A stretch of DNA of 64,000 bases. Origin: Didymella arachidicola. Lineage: Eukaryota; Ascomycota; Dothideomycetes; Pleosporales; Didymellaceae. This document shows positions 51,334 to 62,756 of the stretch, in pieces. The notes beneath the pieces are model-generated. The model saw only the letters and a program-made list of their open reading frames with translations. It did not search any database and was not told the DNA's origin. Each line of letters opens with the position of its first letter. Positions within the stretch are counted from its first letter, which is position 1. Where the stretch lies: assembly GCA_016630955.3 (NCBI GenBank), contig CM050002.1, positions 1,054,001-1,118,000 on the forward strand, given 5' to 3'. A program made the position numbers and the translations under genes.

Positions 51334-52122
51334 CTACAATCGCGCCGGCATCCTCATTGCGCCATCCAGTCTCAACACCGTTCCATTCAGCATCTGATTC
51401 CCCACCGCCTCCACCACCAGCCTCGCAAATTCCTCCGGCTCGCCCGCCCGCTTGGGAAACTCCATGCTGCTCTCTAAGCTCTTCTTGACCTTGGCACTCA
51501 TCATCTTCGTCATGGCGCTGTCAAACATACTCGGCGCGATCGTCACAGCGCGGATGCCGTACTTGCTCAGATCCCTTGCCAGCGGGAGCGTTAGACTTGC
51601 AACCGCACCCTTGGACGCCGCATACGCAACCTGGCCCATCTGGCCATCAAACGCTGCGCTGGACGCAATCATGATGATGACGCCGCGCTCGCCGTCAGCA
51701 CCATCAGGCGTGTTGAGTGTCATGTGAGGTAGTGCCTGGCGGATGAGATCGAGGGTGCCGCGCAGGTTGATATTGAGCACAAAATCTATGCTCTCGATGC
51801 TCAGCGGCTCGTTCTTCTTGTCGATGATCAGGCCCGGCAGGCCGACGCCTGCGCCAGCTATCACGCCTCCCAGCGGGGCTTTTGTCGACTCGATCCAGGA
51901 CACGGTGCCACTGATTGCCGAGGCGATGGCGGAGGTCGAGGACACGTCGGTTTCGAAGAACTTGGCTCGTGAGCCCAGCGAGGATACGACTTTGGAGCCG
52001 TTGTCGCTATTGAGGTCGAGAAGTGAGACGTAGCCGCCCAGTGCGTGCAGGGCGCGCGCAGTTGCGAGACCGAGGCCAGACACGCCGCCGCTGATGATGA
52101 ATGTGCGGCCTTCGACTTTCAT
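51334..52122 (-). CDS. short-chain dehydrogenase, 3-hydroxyacyl-CoA dehydrogenase type-2-like
   Basis: NAD-dependent oxidoreductase of the classical SDR family, nearest in pattern to 17-beta-HSD10 / 3-hydroxyacyl-CoA dehydrogenase type 2 (fatty-acid or branched-chain beta-oxidation). The single exon gives 262 aa. The coenzyme motif is FIISGGVSGLGLATARALHA with an acidic residue after strand 2 (LLDLNS), which favours NAD. NxNLRGT stands at the fourth strand. The catalytic triad is IMIASSAAF (Ser), then QVAYAASKGAV (Tyr and Lys). The C-terminal FPKRAGEPEEFARLV and LNGTVLRLDGAMRMPARL are typical. It converges on UTP11 (39 bp between stops) and diverges from CMC1. Confidence 0.93.
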   Translation of the reverse strand: MKVEGRTFIISGGVSGLGLATARALHALGGYVSLLDLNSDNGSKVVSSLGSRAKFFETDVSSTSAIASAISGTVSWIESTKAPLGGVIAGAGVGLPGLIIDKKNEPLSIESIDFVLNINLRGTLDLIRQALPHMTLNTPDGADGERGVIIMIASSAAFDGQMGQVAYAASKGAVASLTLPLARDLSKYGIRAVTIAPSMFDSAMTKMMSAKVKKSLESSMEFPKRAGEPEEFARLVVEAVGNQMLNGTVLRLDGAMRMPARL

Positions 52123-52644
52123 CTTGAAGTGCTGTGAGGTGAGGGTAGTTTATTTCGAACGAGAGGTGAAATGATATCGATGAACAATGCCTCAAGAAGT
52201 ACAAAATCAGCCTTTGTGACGTAGACTTCTAGCACGCTCGATTTTTCTTCGTCGTAATCCTCAAAGAAATTTGGTGGCGGGTAAGGAAACGAGAACGAGG
52301 GAGAAGTCAGAAGCATGTGGTTCCCCAATATGACAGCCTCGGCCCACGCATCATCGGCGTTTACGTCCCAAGCCTCCGACGTCGACTGTAGATCCCTGTC
52401 AAATCGTCCCAAATCTCGAACCACCGAGCTCCGCATCGCAGCACCGCAGCATCACCATCCACGATTGCAGCGTTACAGCGTCGACATCCACACTCGCTTC
52501 CAACCAACCTCGATCTGCTCTACCTGTCGACTCCTGACTCAGCAATTGGTAAGCAACGAAACGAAGCATAGCGCCGTAAGGGCTCTACAGGCATCGAATC
52601 ATCCAGCCTACGGCGGGCTTGCTACGGAATCGCGTCCAGCAGAT

Positions 52645-53222
52645 ATGAACGGCACACCAGGCGCTTCGATGCCGCCGGCGGCGGGGCCAGGCAACGCAGA
52701 CAGCTACATCATCGGCAAGAACACACGGCCGGCGAACCCAACGCCGCTCTCTGCGCCGCAGGAGCAGCAAGTGCGGGACCTTTACTACAAGAACGTGCGT
52801 GCAAAGTGCGCTGAGGAGATTGAAGGTATTCCCACTCCACCCCAACTCTCCATTCCAACCCCTAATTCCATCCAGCATTCGCATCCTGCGCCCTCGGCCG
52901 CACGCTCACCATGATCTACGCCTGCCGCGCCCCGCGCCTCGCAATGAACGCCTGCATGCTGCAGTACCAGAACCAGGACGAGCTCGACAAGGCGCGCAGT
53001 GAGTGGTTCGAGCTCGCAGAGGAGCGCAGAGCCGCGCGCCTGGCGCACAAGCGGAAGCTCGAGGAGGCGCGCGGGAAGCACAAGGAGTGGTGGAATCTGG
53101 ACGATACTGGGCGGTTGATGGGGAAGAGGGCCGAGGAGGGTGGGGAGGGCGCAATAAGAAGAGAGGAGAATAAGGTGGATTCGAGTGGTGTGAGGAGAGG
53201 TGGGGTGTGGGGCGGGACATGA
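52645..53222 (+). CDS. CMC1: COX assembly mitochondrial protein Cmc1 family (twin CX9C)
   Basis: Intermembrane-space protein for copper delivery and cytochrome c oxidase assembly. Exons 52645-52825 and 52876-53222 join over a 50-nt intron (GTATT...CAG) to 175 codons. The CHCH fold has two CX9C motifs: CAEEIEAFASC and CRAPRLAMNAC, the first completed only by splicing. Before it stand the family block QEQQVRDLYYKNVRAK, and after it YQNQDELDKARSEWFELAEE and HKEWWNLDDTGRL. The C-terminal 35 residues are Gly/Arg/Glu-rich. The start is the ATG at 52645; the long open frame upstream (from 52315) is leader DNA without homology. Confidence 0.92.
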
Positions 53223-54982
53223 GTGTTATGGATGGCGTGTTGGGAATATCCTACAGCAGTGGAGGCCGACGGTGGACAAGCCTGATTCTTGGATACACTA
53301 GGGGAAGGCTATTGGTGTGCAACGGCAGATCAGGTCTGTAGACGTAAGTTGAGACCTGCAGACATTGCATTGAAGGCGTTCTGGACCATGCAAGATCGGC
53401 ATGTATGTATCGATACTGGAGGCAATTGTACAATATGATGAAAAGGGGGGCGTGCTTCATTGAGAGATCAGCAACACAGCATTAGCGGATATTTTGACGA
53501 TATATAAAGAAGAATGTGAGCACTCCAAGCACGAGCTTCGTCCTTGCGAGTGTCAGCGACTCCCCAACCTGCTCTAGCTCACATTCACACAACGATACAA
53601 TTATGTCGAGTGCCTTATTTCTTGAAAGCCCTGGTGAACTAACCTCGCGTATCAGACCGACAAAACCCAGCCACCCCAAACCCCAGGAGGAAAGCAAAAA
53701 CCCTGGAGGGCAAAGAGACACATCTTGAAGCGTGGTAGCTAAAAAAAAAAAAGCGCTGCAAGATGCCTACGAAGTAGTAGAACGTTTGACTAGAGTAAGT
53801 CGCAAATACACAAATGCCTCGGAGCCAACCCTTCCTACCTTCCAACCCTTCACCCGAGCGAGCAATTGACAAAGAGACAGTACCACCACACTGCCAACCA
53901 TCTTCTCTCCCTATCAACTGCTTCACAGCTCGACATGCCGCCAGAATTCGCCTGCAATTTTCCGCTTTACTTACGCACCCGCCCTGGCCAATAGTCTCCG
54001 CCTTGTTAATGTGATGAAGAGAAAACAGCAAACCCCCCACTGTCTTTCCATTCACCCATCTCTAACCCCTACCCATATCACTTATTCCGCGCTACCGACC
54101 GCCCTCCCCCTCCCCCTCCTCATCCCGACCCTCGGTCCACCCTCCAGAACCCAACAAGCTCCCCGCGCTCATCTCAACACCCGCTCCCAGGACTCACAAC
54201 ACAACCCGACCTTCCCAGCATCTACCCCACCGCGCAACACTCCAGTCCAACCCCACACTTCTCTGCTGTATCCACGCAGCGCAGTCCTGCGTATCCCCCA
54301 TCCAAGCATCACGCACTCCACACGTGCCAGTTTTGTATAGTATCCGCCACATCTTATCGTACCCGCCACTTCGCCACGGCGGCGTCCCCTTGCTTTCCTA
54401 GCCATCCGCGTTTCGTGCCCGTCCTTGCCGTCTCCCTGCACCGCGCAGGTACAAACAGACGGATGATGGATGCAAGCAGCTCGAGGGAAAAGTTGAGGAG
54501 GTGGAATGGGGTGGTGTTGGCAGAACAGAGAAAAAAGAACAGGGGTGTGCTGGGTGCAGAATACGAAACGGAGGAGGATAGGGTGGGTGGGAGACGGACG
54601 ATTGGACTAGGGTAGACGATGGAAGATGGAGGGGAGTTGGGTGGTGGGAGTTTTGGGGGTTGAGTGGGTGGGGATGATGGGATGCGGTGCGCGGGTGGAT
54701 CCGCGAGAGGAGGCTGGATGGTGCGAGGACTGCTGGGTGAGTGAGTGTGTTTTCGGTTTGTGGGAGGGAGATGCGGGGCGTGGTCGTGCCGGCTTTTTGG
54801 TCGGGTAGTGAGTGGGTTAAAGATGAAGAGTTTGTGGGAGTCGGTCGGCTGATGTGGAGTGTGTCGTGTATTGAGGATACGACTTTTTAGCCCAGCACAG
54901 TCCTGATTCGAATGGTATCCCCCTTTTCCCAAACGCCATAAAATGCCCCTCCTCATCCCATCTCGCTCTACCGCACCTTTCC
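53223..54982. other. 1.8-kb gene-free interval
   Basis: No supported gene. Frames here are short and compositionally skewed; a 12-base A-run lies at about 53743. The stretch 54.0-54.9 kb switches from C-rich to G-rich. Confidence 0.45.
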
Positions 54983-55732
54983 TCACCCCATAACCTCCCT
55001 AAACTCATCCTCATCAACCTCCTCCATCCCCCCCATCTCCGCATCATCATCCCCCCCAAACCCTTCCGCGCCCCCAACCGGCCCCCCATCCCCCATACTC
55101 TCATCCCCATCCTCCTCATCCCCAACAACCTCATCCACCTCCCACCCCTCCTTTACCCCCCACCCCACACCCGTAAAACAGTACCTCTCGGGGGGCAACC
55201 TGACCCCAAACTCCCTCTCCACGCGCGGCAGCGCAACGCGATTCCGCTCACTCGCCATCTCCGCCAGAAACTCCTTACTCAGCCCCCCGGACACCGCGGC
55301 GCGGGACTGCACGCTGGTCCGTAGCGCGTTGAGGCTGATGCCCTCGTCGGCTGTGGCGTCGCGTTTTTTCTTCTCCGAGTGTGGGAGCGAGGATGGGACG
55401 GGGGGCTCGTAGGCGAGTGCGTCGGACAGGATCGAGGATGTGTAGCGGTATGTGTAGTCGAGGAGTTGCAGCGGGACGCGCTCGGTGTAGGCGTGCACGC
55501 CCATGTTGGCCAGCAGGAGGTGGATCAACCGGGCGTCGCGGGGGCGTTTTGTGGTTCCCGTGTCGAGGAGGGAGGTTGGTGGGTAGGCGGTGGAGAGGGT
55601 TGTGGGTGTTGTTGTGGGGTGGGCGGCGCTTTGGGGTTGCGAGTGGGAGGCTGGCGGGGAGTTTGTGTGCGCGGCGCTGGCGGTTGCGGGGGGTGTGGAG
55701 ATGCCGTTTGTGTCTGGGGCTGGTGATGCCAT
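54983..55732 (-). CDS. TAF9: TFIID/SAGA subunit TAF9
   Basis: Histone-fold subunit shared by TFIID and SAGA; pairs with TAF6 in the core of both complexes. The single exon gives 249 aa from the ATG at 55732 (an open frame runs 48 codons further, without homology). The Ser/Thr/Pro-rich leader is followed by the histone fold: KRPRDARLIHLLLANMGVHA then YTERVPLQLLDYTYRYTSSI. The conserved second block reads SLNALRTSVQSRAAVSGGLS, and later RLPPERYCFTGVGW. The C-terminus is very acidic (DEVVGDEEDGDESMGDGG... EEVDEDEFREVMG), as in other fungal TAF9 proteins. Confidence 0.95.
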   Translation of the reverse strand: MASPAPDTNGISTPPATASAAHTNSPPASHSQPQSAAHPTTTPTTLSTAYPPTSLLDTGTTKRPRDARLIHLLLANMGVHAYTERVPLQLLDYTYRYTSSILSDALAYEPPVPSSLPHSEKKKRDATADEGISLNALRTSVQSRAAVSGGLSKEFLAEMASERNRVALPRVEREFGVRLPPERYCFTGVGWGVKEGWEVDEVVGDEEDGDESMGDGGPVGGAEGFGGDDDAEMGGMEEVDEDEFREVMG

Positions 55733-56013
55733 GGTGGGTGGTTGTGTGGTTGGGAGGGTGGTGGAGTGTGAGGTGAGGTCGCGTTTGTGTTGCGCTACCA
55801 AGTACACTAGGCAGAGCCGCAGCCAAGATCTGGGGTGAGAGCGCCACCAAACGGTCCGCTCCTCTTCACTGGTCAACTTTCAGCTTCAGCCTCAATCAGG
55901 CTCGTCTCTAGAATTAAATACGTACACACAACACATCAGCATCAAGTTTATAGCACTACACTTCCAGGTGCAAGAGAAACCCCTTGCTTACAAGAGGACT
56001 TTATTATTATTAG

Positions 56014-56032
56014 AAAAAAAAAAAAAAAAAAA
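56014..56032 (+). repeat. A19 homopolymer
   Basis: Just beyond the stop codon of the FN3 gene, where it reads as a T-run in that gene's 3' UTR. Confidence 0.85.
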
Positions 56033-56036
56033 CAGA

Positions 56037-59000
56037 CTACACATGCACCCCAAGACCCTCCGCACCCTCATCATGATGCTCCTCGTCGCCCGTGGCCTCG
56101 CTCGCAATACTCTCATGCAGGCTAGGCGTCTTATCCTTGCGGCCTATGCGCTTGATGCTGCCCCAGCCCAGCAGACCGCCCTTGTCCTTTGGCGTGCCGA
56201 TGCTGGGCGAGTTGTGGGTACTGATGCTCTCTGTGCTTCTACCCAGGCCGAAGAAGCCGGTGGCGTCCTCGTCCGCCTCGTCGGGGGTGCTGGGCACGTC
56301 GCCCTTTTTGGCGAACAGCGGGTTTTTCTTGCCAAAGGAGAGGAATTGCGATGTGCTGCCTTTGCGTGTGAGCTTCTGCATGAAGGATTCCTTGCCGATG
56401 GAGCCCGTCTGGTCTGATGTAGCCTGGGAGACGCTGCGCTCGAGGGATTCGCGGGGTGAGGCTTCGGACGCGTCGGCTGTGGAGACGATCGAGGGCGTAT
56501 CGCGGCTTGGACGGTGGAAGGCTTCGTGTGGGGAAGTTGGGTGACTGCCGTCTGCCGAGGGCTCGAAAGCGACTTGCTTGTCTTTCTCCTTGCCCTTTGA
56601 CTTTTCGGCACGCTTCTCCTTCCTTTCGGCCTTCTCGGCCCTCTTGGCTTCCTTTTCTGCTGCACGCTTCGCCTTCTCCTCCTCTGACTTCTTGCCGAGC
56701 CCGAGGGTGGAGAGGGTAAAGGTCGCAGCTGCGGGGTTGAGTCCGGTGGGCGGCGTTCCTGGTATGGGTGGGATGTCCCGAGGAGGAGGCATGTGCGACG
56801 CAGACGACTGCGGCCGTGTGCCGATCGGCGCTTGCATGGGCGAGCGAACGTTGGAGGGAAAGTCTAAGATGTCGTCGTGCATGGAGTCGTCGTTCATGAC
56901 CAGGTTCGTAGTGGAGCCGTGCTGCACAGAAGGGCGGCGCGATGGCATTCTTGACCACGATGACGTGTTGGTGTTGTTCACGCTCCAGTCTACTCCCAGC
57001 GGACTGCTTCTGGCGCCAAAGGCATCGATGCCCCAGCCGAACCGTGTCTGACTTTCGGTAGAGGGGCGAGGCAGAGCCATGCCCTCCCCAGACTTGGTGG
57101 AGCCTTGACGAGGCGAAGCCGGGCGCGGTTCCTGACCTAGCACCGTGTTCAGCCAAGGGTCGTTTTTTGTACCGAACATGTTGAAGGTGCGTTTGCGCGT
57201 TGCCACAAGAGCTTTGGGACTACTCGACGACTCGACAGGCTCCGTCTTGGTCCTGATAAACGAGTCGTACCAAGAACCCTCCGTGCTACCACGGCGTCGC
57301 GAGGAGCCCACAGGATCGAGGCCGAATTCTTGTCGAGGCAGAGATTGGCTTTGAGACGATTTCAGAGAACCCAGCGCAGGGCCTTGGCCTGAGATTGTCT
57401 TGCCTCGCTGTCTGTTCAACCCAAACAATCCGCCGAATCTGCTCTGCGAATTCATGAATGAGCTCGAGGACGACTGGATGGAGCGCTTGTCGGGATCGAT
57501 GTTGTCTGGATTGGGGAAGAATTGAAGCTGGCCGCTTTCGCGTGGACTTGCGAAGACGCTGGGCGATGGGCTCTCCGGTGGTGAGACGGGCGTGTGCTGC
57601 TCGTGGGATGGGTTGACGTGGCCCAGAGCTCCAAGACCAGGGAGGACATTGCGCATATTCGGCGAGGGTTCCAAAGAAGAGAGCCTGGACGGGCCAATCA
57701 GGTCATCGTCTTCGTTGTCCGTGAGACCCAAGTCGTCGCCAAACAAGCCAGCGGGGAGCAGAGCGCCGGCAGTCGGGCTCATTGGAGCTCCACCGGTCAG
57801 CGACTCGAGATCTGCTTGAGACATCTGTGAGAGGGAAGGTGTGTGTCCGTGGCCGCGCGGTGGTAGCGCCATGCCGTTGACGGGGTTGAAGTAGGGAGTG
57901 ATGGATGCGAATGGAGGCGAGGACGTTGCGGCCATGCTGTTGAAGGGTGCCGAGGAGGTCTGCACAAAGCCACCAGGAGCGCTGAGCATGCCTTCACGCA
58001 TGCTGAGAGGACGCTGGCGCTGGCTGTTCCTCCTGACTGGACCGACTCGTGGCACGCCTGGGTCCTCGTAGAGCTGTGGCTGACTCAAGCGGCGCTGCTG
58101 CATGTACTGCAGCCGGCTCGTGGCTTCTTGGTTGGCGCGGTCTGCCTCGGTGAACAGCTGCCATGCTTGCGCATAGTGCTGCTGCAGCAGTCCCAGGGTC
58201 ATCTTCCAGCGGTTGTCCTCTTCGCGCTCGGCACTGTCGGTGCCATCTGGGGCCTCGCCACCCTCCTGGCCGTCTTCCAGCTGCTTCCTCTCCTCTTCGA
58301 GCGCCTTGATCTGGATTCCCTTTTCGCGAATGGCGTCCTCGAGCACCTTGTTGGTCTGGATCTCCTCCTCGTACTTGTCCTTGACCTCCTGGATGCGCTT
58401 CTTCGATGCCTCCTTGTACTCCTCCTGCTCTTGCTTCATGTTCTCGGCGGTCTCGCGGAGCTCGACCGATTCGCGGGTCCACTTGGCGATGTCGTCCTTC
58501 ATCTTCCTGCGCTCGGCCTCTTTCTGGCGGAAGACGCGCTCCTGGTTGGTGCGACGAGTCTGGGCAGCTGCGCTCTGGCGTTCCAGGGTGGCGACTTCTT
58601 TGCGCAGGTCGCGGCTGGCGTCCTCCTTTTCCTTCAGCGCGGCCTTTTTCTCGTCGCGCTTGTCGATGAGGACGGCCTTCTGCGTGGCAAAGTCGTGGTC
58701 CTCGTCCTGGATCTGCCGCTCCATGTCGTCGAGCTCGCGGCGCAGGGCGTCGAGCTTCTCCGTCAGGGCGCGGATGGAGTCGTGGGAGTCGGCGGCCTCG
58801 CGTGCGTCGTCTGCCGTCTGCGAGGCGGGCGAGCCGCGGCGGCCGATGCCAGGCCTCACGCGGGCGGTGCTGTTGCTGTGCTCGCGGGCCATGGGCGGGG
58901 CGACAAAGGGCGTGGCCACGTCGGCGAGGGTCTTGTTCGGGCGCACGACGGGGGCCGGGTTGGAGCCGTCATGGTCGTTGGCGGGGTGGGCGGCGGGCGG

Positions 59001-59540
59001 GGTGGGCGCGTAGTGCTGGTCCGAGTCGGCGGGCAGGGTGCGCAGGCGGATGGGGACGCTCGGGGCCTGGAAGTTGGAGGCGTTGAAGGTGACGACGCGG
59101 ATGGTGTAGTGGCAGCCGGGCTGCAGGTGCTCGATGGTGGCCGACGTGTCGTGCGGGGCGACGTGGCCGACGTCGATGCCGTTGATGCGGATGACATACT
59201 TGAGCACCGAGGCGCGCTCGGGCGACTTCCAGTGCAGCAGCACGCCGTCGGCCTTGATGCCCGCGAGCGAGACGAGGGGCGCGACGGGGACTTCGAGGCC
59301 GAGCACCTGCACGAGCGTGTCGACGGGCTGCGAGAGGACCTGGTACGCGCGGAAGGCGACCCTGCGCAGTCAGCATGGCATCTCGAGACTCGAGGGCGTG
59401 CAGCGTCTGCCTCACCAGAACAGGGCGAGCACGATGCAGGCGGTGCGCAGCCAGCCCGACGACGCGAACAGCAGCGTCTCCATGTCGTAGCGGGCGACGT
59501 CGGGCGGCCAGTACAGCGACGTGGCGGGGTCGGAGAACAT
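56037..59540 (-). CDS. fibronectin type III / coiled-coil protein with N-terminal membrane segment
   Basis: Large fungal protein of unknown role. Exon 1 (59540-59416) and exon 2 (59361-56037) join over a 54-nt intron (GTGAG...CTGAC...CAG) to 1149 codons. Residues 20-50, METLLFASSGWLRTACIVLA and onward, form a hydrophobic membrane segment. An FN3 domain follows (about 72-150; GVLLHWKSPERASVLKYVIR, YTIRVVTFNASNFQAPSVPI). Next is a long coiled coil (about 230-430) rich in E, K, R and Q, then a Ser/Pro-rich disordered half with several RRxS sites. Near the C-terminus is a Lys/Glu-rich helix (KSEEEKAKRAAEKEAKRAEK) and SFMQKLTRKGSTSQFLSFGK. It fits a membrane-anchored scaffold. Without the first exon the FN3 part would begin at 59312 at a GTG. 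Confidence 0.82.
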
Positions 59541-60386
59541 GGCGAGAGCACGACCACGGCCGTCGTCTGCGGAGTGGTTCTACAGCTGTTTCCGCGAGTG
59601 TCGTGTGTCTGCAGTGAAGGCGCGCAAAGCGGGCTGGGCTAGGCAAGCCCCAAAGCTTGGCCCAGCGAGGCTGCAGGCGTCTCCACATGCCGCTTGACAC
59701 TGGCGGCTGCCGGTAGCGGGTGGCTGTTCCCAGTGCCATCACCGTGATCTGGTTCGCTCCATGGCGATGCTCGTGAATGGTGTGGATGGGCAGCGTTGAG
59801 CCTCCCTCTGCACGTGCAAGCTGTGTCGCTCAGGGAACGGTTTATCTCATTCTCAGACGCTTGGCTGCGGCGCCCGGTGGTGGGACCCGGTGGGAGAGCC
59901 GCGGTTGAGCGCAACACACATCGGTGCAGGGCTGGCGGCCAATTGCTGCTGCCTCTGTTGCCCGTGCAGCATGTGAAAGCACACCTGCACACCTTTTGCG
60001 ACGCTTTTCTTTCTTCTTCGAAAGAACAAACTCGCTCGCTGAACTATCCATTTCCCTCGTGCTCACATTGCTTGCGTCCGCGTTGCTCCGGCTTCGTCTC
60101 GCACCTGACCCTCTGCTGGCGCCTCGGTCGTTGCTAGGCTAGAGCTGACCGCACTCCGTCATACTCGCAGCGCAGCACCAGCGCAGCTCCAGCTGCAGCT
60201 CCCACGCCCACGCCCACGCCCACGCCCACGCCGCCTCCTCACCAACGCCGCCTCCTCACCAACGCCGCCTGGCCGTGGTCGTGCAGAACAACCCGCACGC
60301 CGTGCATGTGAACACAGGTCCATCCCCAAGGACAGCAGCCTCCAAGGCACAGCGCCCACCTTCTCTACCCTCGTCTCTCGCCCGCC
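59541..60386. other. divergent promoter region between FN3 and lipin genes
   Basis: Upstream of both genes. It contains five CCCACG hexamers (60201-60230) and a duplicated GCCGCCTCCTCACCAAC block just before the lipin start; otherwise nothing recognised. Confidence 0.5.
60201..60232. repeat. (CCCACG)5 hexamer repeat
   Basis: Five tandem units in the lipin leader/promoter. Confidence 0.85.
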
Positions 60387-62524
60387 ATGAACTACGTGCG
60401 CTCCATCGCCGGCGGCGTGTCCAAGGGCTGGAACTCGATCAACCCCGCCACCCTCAGCGGCGCCATCGACACAATCGTCGTCGAGCGCGAGGATGGCACC
60501 ATGGCCTGCTCGCCCTTCCACGTCCGCTTTGGAAAGTACCAGATCCTGCGCCCTTCCGACAAGAAGGTCGAGTTCCGGGTCAACGGCGAGCTGCAGGACT
60601 ATGCCATGAAGCTCGGCGAGGGCGGCGAGGCCTTCTTCGTCTTCGAGACGTCCGCCAGCATCCCCGCCGACATGCAGACGTCGCCGCTGGCCTCGCCCAC
60701 CGCCAGCCCCGAGCAGAAGCCCACCGACACCCCGCCCAACCAGATGCTCGACGACCCCGAGCCCCTCGACCTCGCCAGCGTCAACAGCACCCTGCGCCGG
60801 AGAGGCCGCCTGTCCATGTCGGCCCCGCCGTCGGACGTGCAGTACAACGAGGCCGACTTCGAGCGGCCCAAGTCCGGAGACTGGTCGGGCTTCCACGTCC
60901 AGCGCTCCAACACAGACGGCCTCGTCTCCGCTGCACACGACGCCTTCCCTGGGCACGTCGACGGCGGGAAAGAACACGGGCCCCTCGAAATAAGCAGAGA
61001 GGATGCCACAAGATGGAACCGCTCCGCGCGCTCCGCCAGCCCGCCGCCAGTGTCCCAGGCTGAGGCTCTGGCACGCGCCATCAAGCTCTCCAAGAAGCTG
61101 TACTCGTCCAACATCCCCAACAAAGTCACCGACAACGGCGACCTCGAGCTGGACATGACCGGCTACAAGAGCAGCGAGCAGGACGCCCTGAGGGCCGAGG
61201 TCATTGCTAGGAACATTCTGTCCGACGAGCTGGCCGGCGACTACGATATCGGCGCGCTGATAGGAGCGGACGAGCACGGCAACCTCTGGATCTACAGCAG
61301 CGAAGAGGCCAAGGCCGCAGCCATGCAAAAGACTGCCCAGAGCGTCTTCAACGAAGCTTCGCTCGACGCCGTCTCAGACCCCGGCTACCAGAGCGACAGC
61401 GGCATTAGTGATACCACGGGCGACTTTCCTCCTCGCAGACGCAACGACTCCGACAGTGCCCTGGGCCTCTCTGCCCCTCACTCGCCCGAGCAGCAGCAGC
61501 AGCAGCAGCAGCAGAAGAAGAAGAAGACGGAAACCCGCAACTACGCAAAGACACTGCGCCTCACATCCGACCAGCTGAAAGCCCTCAACCTCAAACCCGG
61601 CCAGAACACAATGTCCTTTACTGTGAACCGCTCCAAGTGCGAGGCCTACATGTTCTACTGGCAGCACGACGTGCCCATTGTCATCTCCGACATTGACGGC
61701 ACCATCACCAAGTCCGATGCCCTTGGCCACGTCCTCAACATGATCGGCCGCGACTGGACCCACAAGGGAGTCGCAAAGCTGTACACGGACATTGTGAACA
61801 ACGGCTACAACATCTTCTACCTGACCTCCCGCTCCGTCGGGCAAGCAGACACTACGCGCGCCTACCTCAACGGTGTCGTCCAGGAAGACTACAAGCTGCC
61901 GCGCGGCCCCGTCATCATGAGCCCAGACCGCACCATCGCCGCGCTGCGCCGCGAAGTATACCTGCGCAAGCCCGAGGTCTTCAAGATGGCGTGTCTGCGC
62001 GACATCATGCAACTCTTCGACAAGCCGCCCGGCCAGACGCCCTTCTATGCTGGCTTTGGCAACCGCTTCACAGACGCCCTGAGCTACCGCAGTGTCAACA
62101 TACCGAGCATCCGCATCTTCACCATCAACTCGAACGCAGAGGTCAGCCTCGATGTGCTCACGCTGAACAGTTACAAGACCGGATACGCGAGCATGCGCGA
62201 GATTGTCGACCACTTTTTTCCGCCGGTGGGATTGCTCGTCCCGGCCGGCGGCGAGAATTTCACCGACTTCAACTACTGGCGCGACAGACCGCTCGAGATT
62301 GACGAGTTCACCGACTCTGAAGACAGCGACAGCGAGCAGACAGAAGAGGGCTCCTACCGCAGCGAGGACGACGGCGAGCTCGGCGAGGACCTGGAAGCCA
62401 GCTACATGACCAACGAGAGCGTGGACGACGAGGGCGCGCTGGACGACAGCATCCTCGAGAGCGTCGAGGGCAACGACGGAGAATATCTAGGCGAGGACCT
62501 CGACCGAAGACATCTCCCCGGGCC

Positions 62525-62558
<34 letters not shown>

Positions 62559-62756
62559 TACACCGAGGAGGAGACCGAGATGGAGGACATTGCGCAGCGC
62601 GACTTCGCTAGACCGCACACCCCCGACCAACCACTTAGAAGTAAACACAGCGTCCCCGAGATCAGCAAGCGCATGGCCGAGCGCGCTGCAGAGCGGATGA
62701 GCAAGCTTGATGTCCGCGACGACGCGCACACATCGCAGACTAGTCCCCGGCGGTAG
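60387..62756 (+). CDS. PAH1: lipin, phosphatidate phosphatase Pah1
   Basis: Mg-dependent phosphatidate phosphatase making diacylglycerol for triacylglycerol synthesis at the ER/nuclear membrane. The single exon gives 789 aa. The N-LIP domain starts MNYVRSIAGGVSKGWNSINP with an amphipathic helix for membrane binding and continues PFHVRFGKYQILRPSDKKVE. The conserved lipin segment DLELDMTGYK lies at about 250. The HAD catalytic motif is VIVISDIDGTITKSD (DIDGT at about 434), followed by NGYNIFYLTSRSVGQADTTR and GFGNRFTDALSYRSVNIPS. An octaglutamine/lysine stretch (about 368-380) precedes the C-LIP domain. The acidic tail, with ten aspartates in a row, matches the tail that docks the Nem1-Spo7 phosphatase in yeast. 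Length and order are normal. Confidence 0.96.
61491..61514 (+). repeat. (CAG)8 coding microsatellite in lipin
   Basis: Eight CAG codons encode a glutamine run followed directly by lysines. Confidence 0.85.

Noticed and set aside
58128..59642. 504-codon plus-strand frame
   Set aside because: Antisense shadow of the coiled-coil region of the FN3 gene; leucine/valine-rich because it mirrors Glu/Lys/Gln codons.
60159..61328. 389-codon minus-strand frame opposite lipin
   Set aside because: Antisense shadow; no conserved pattern, and the opposite strand is clearly lipin.
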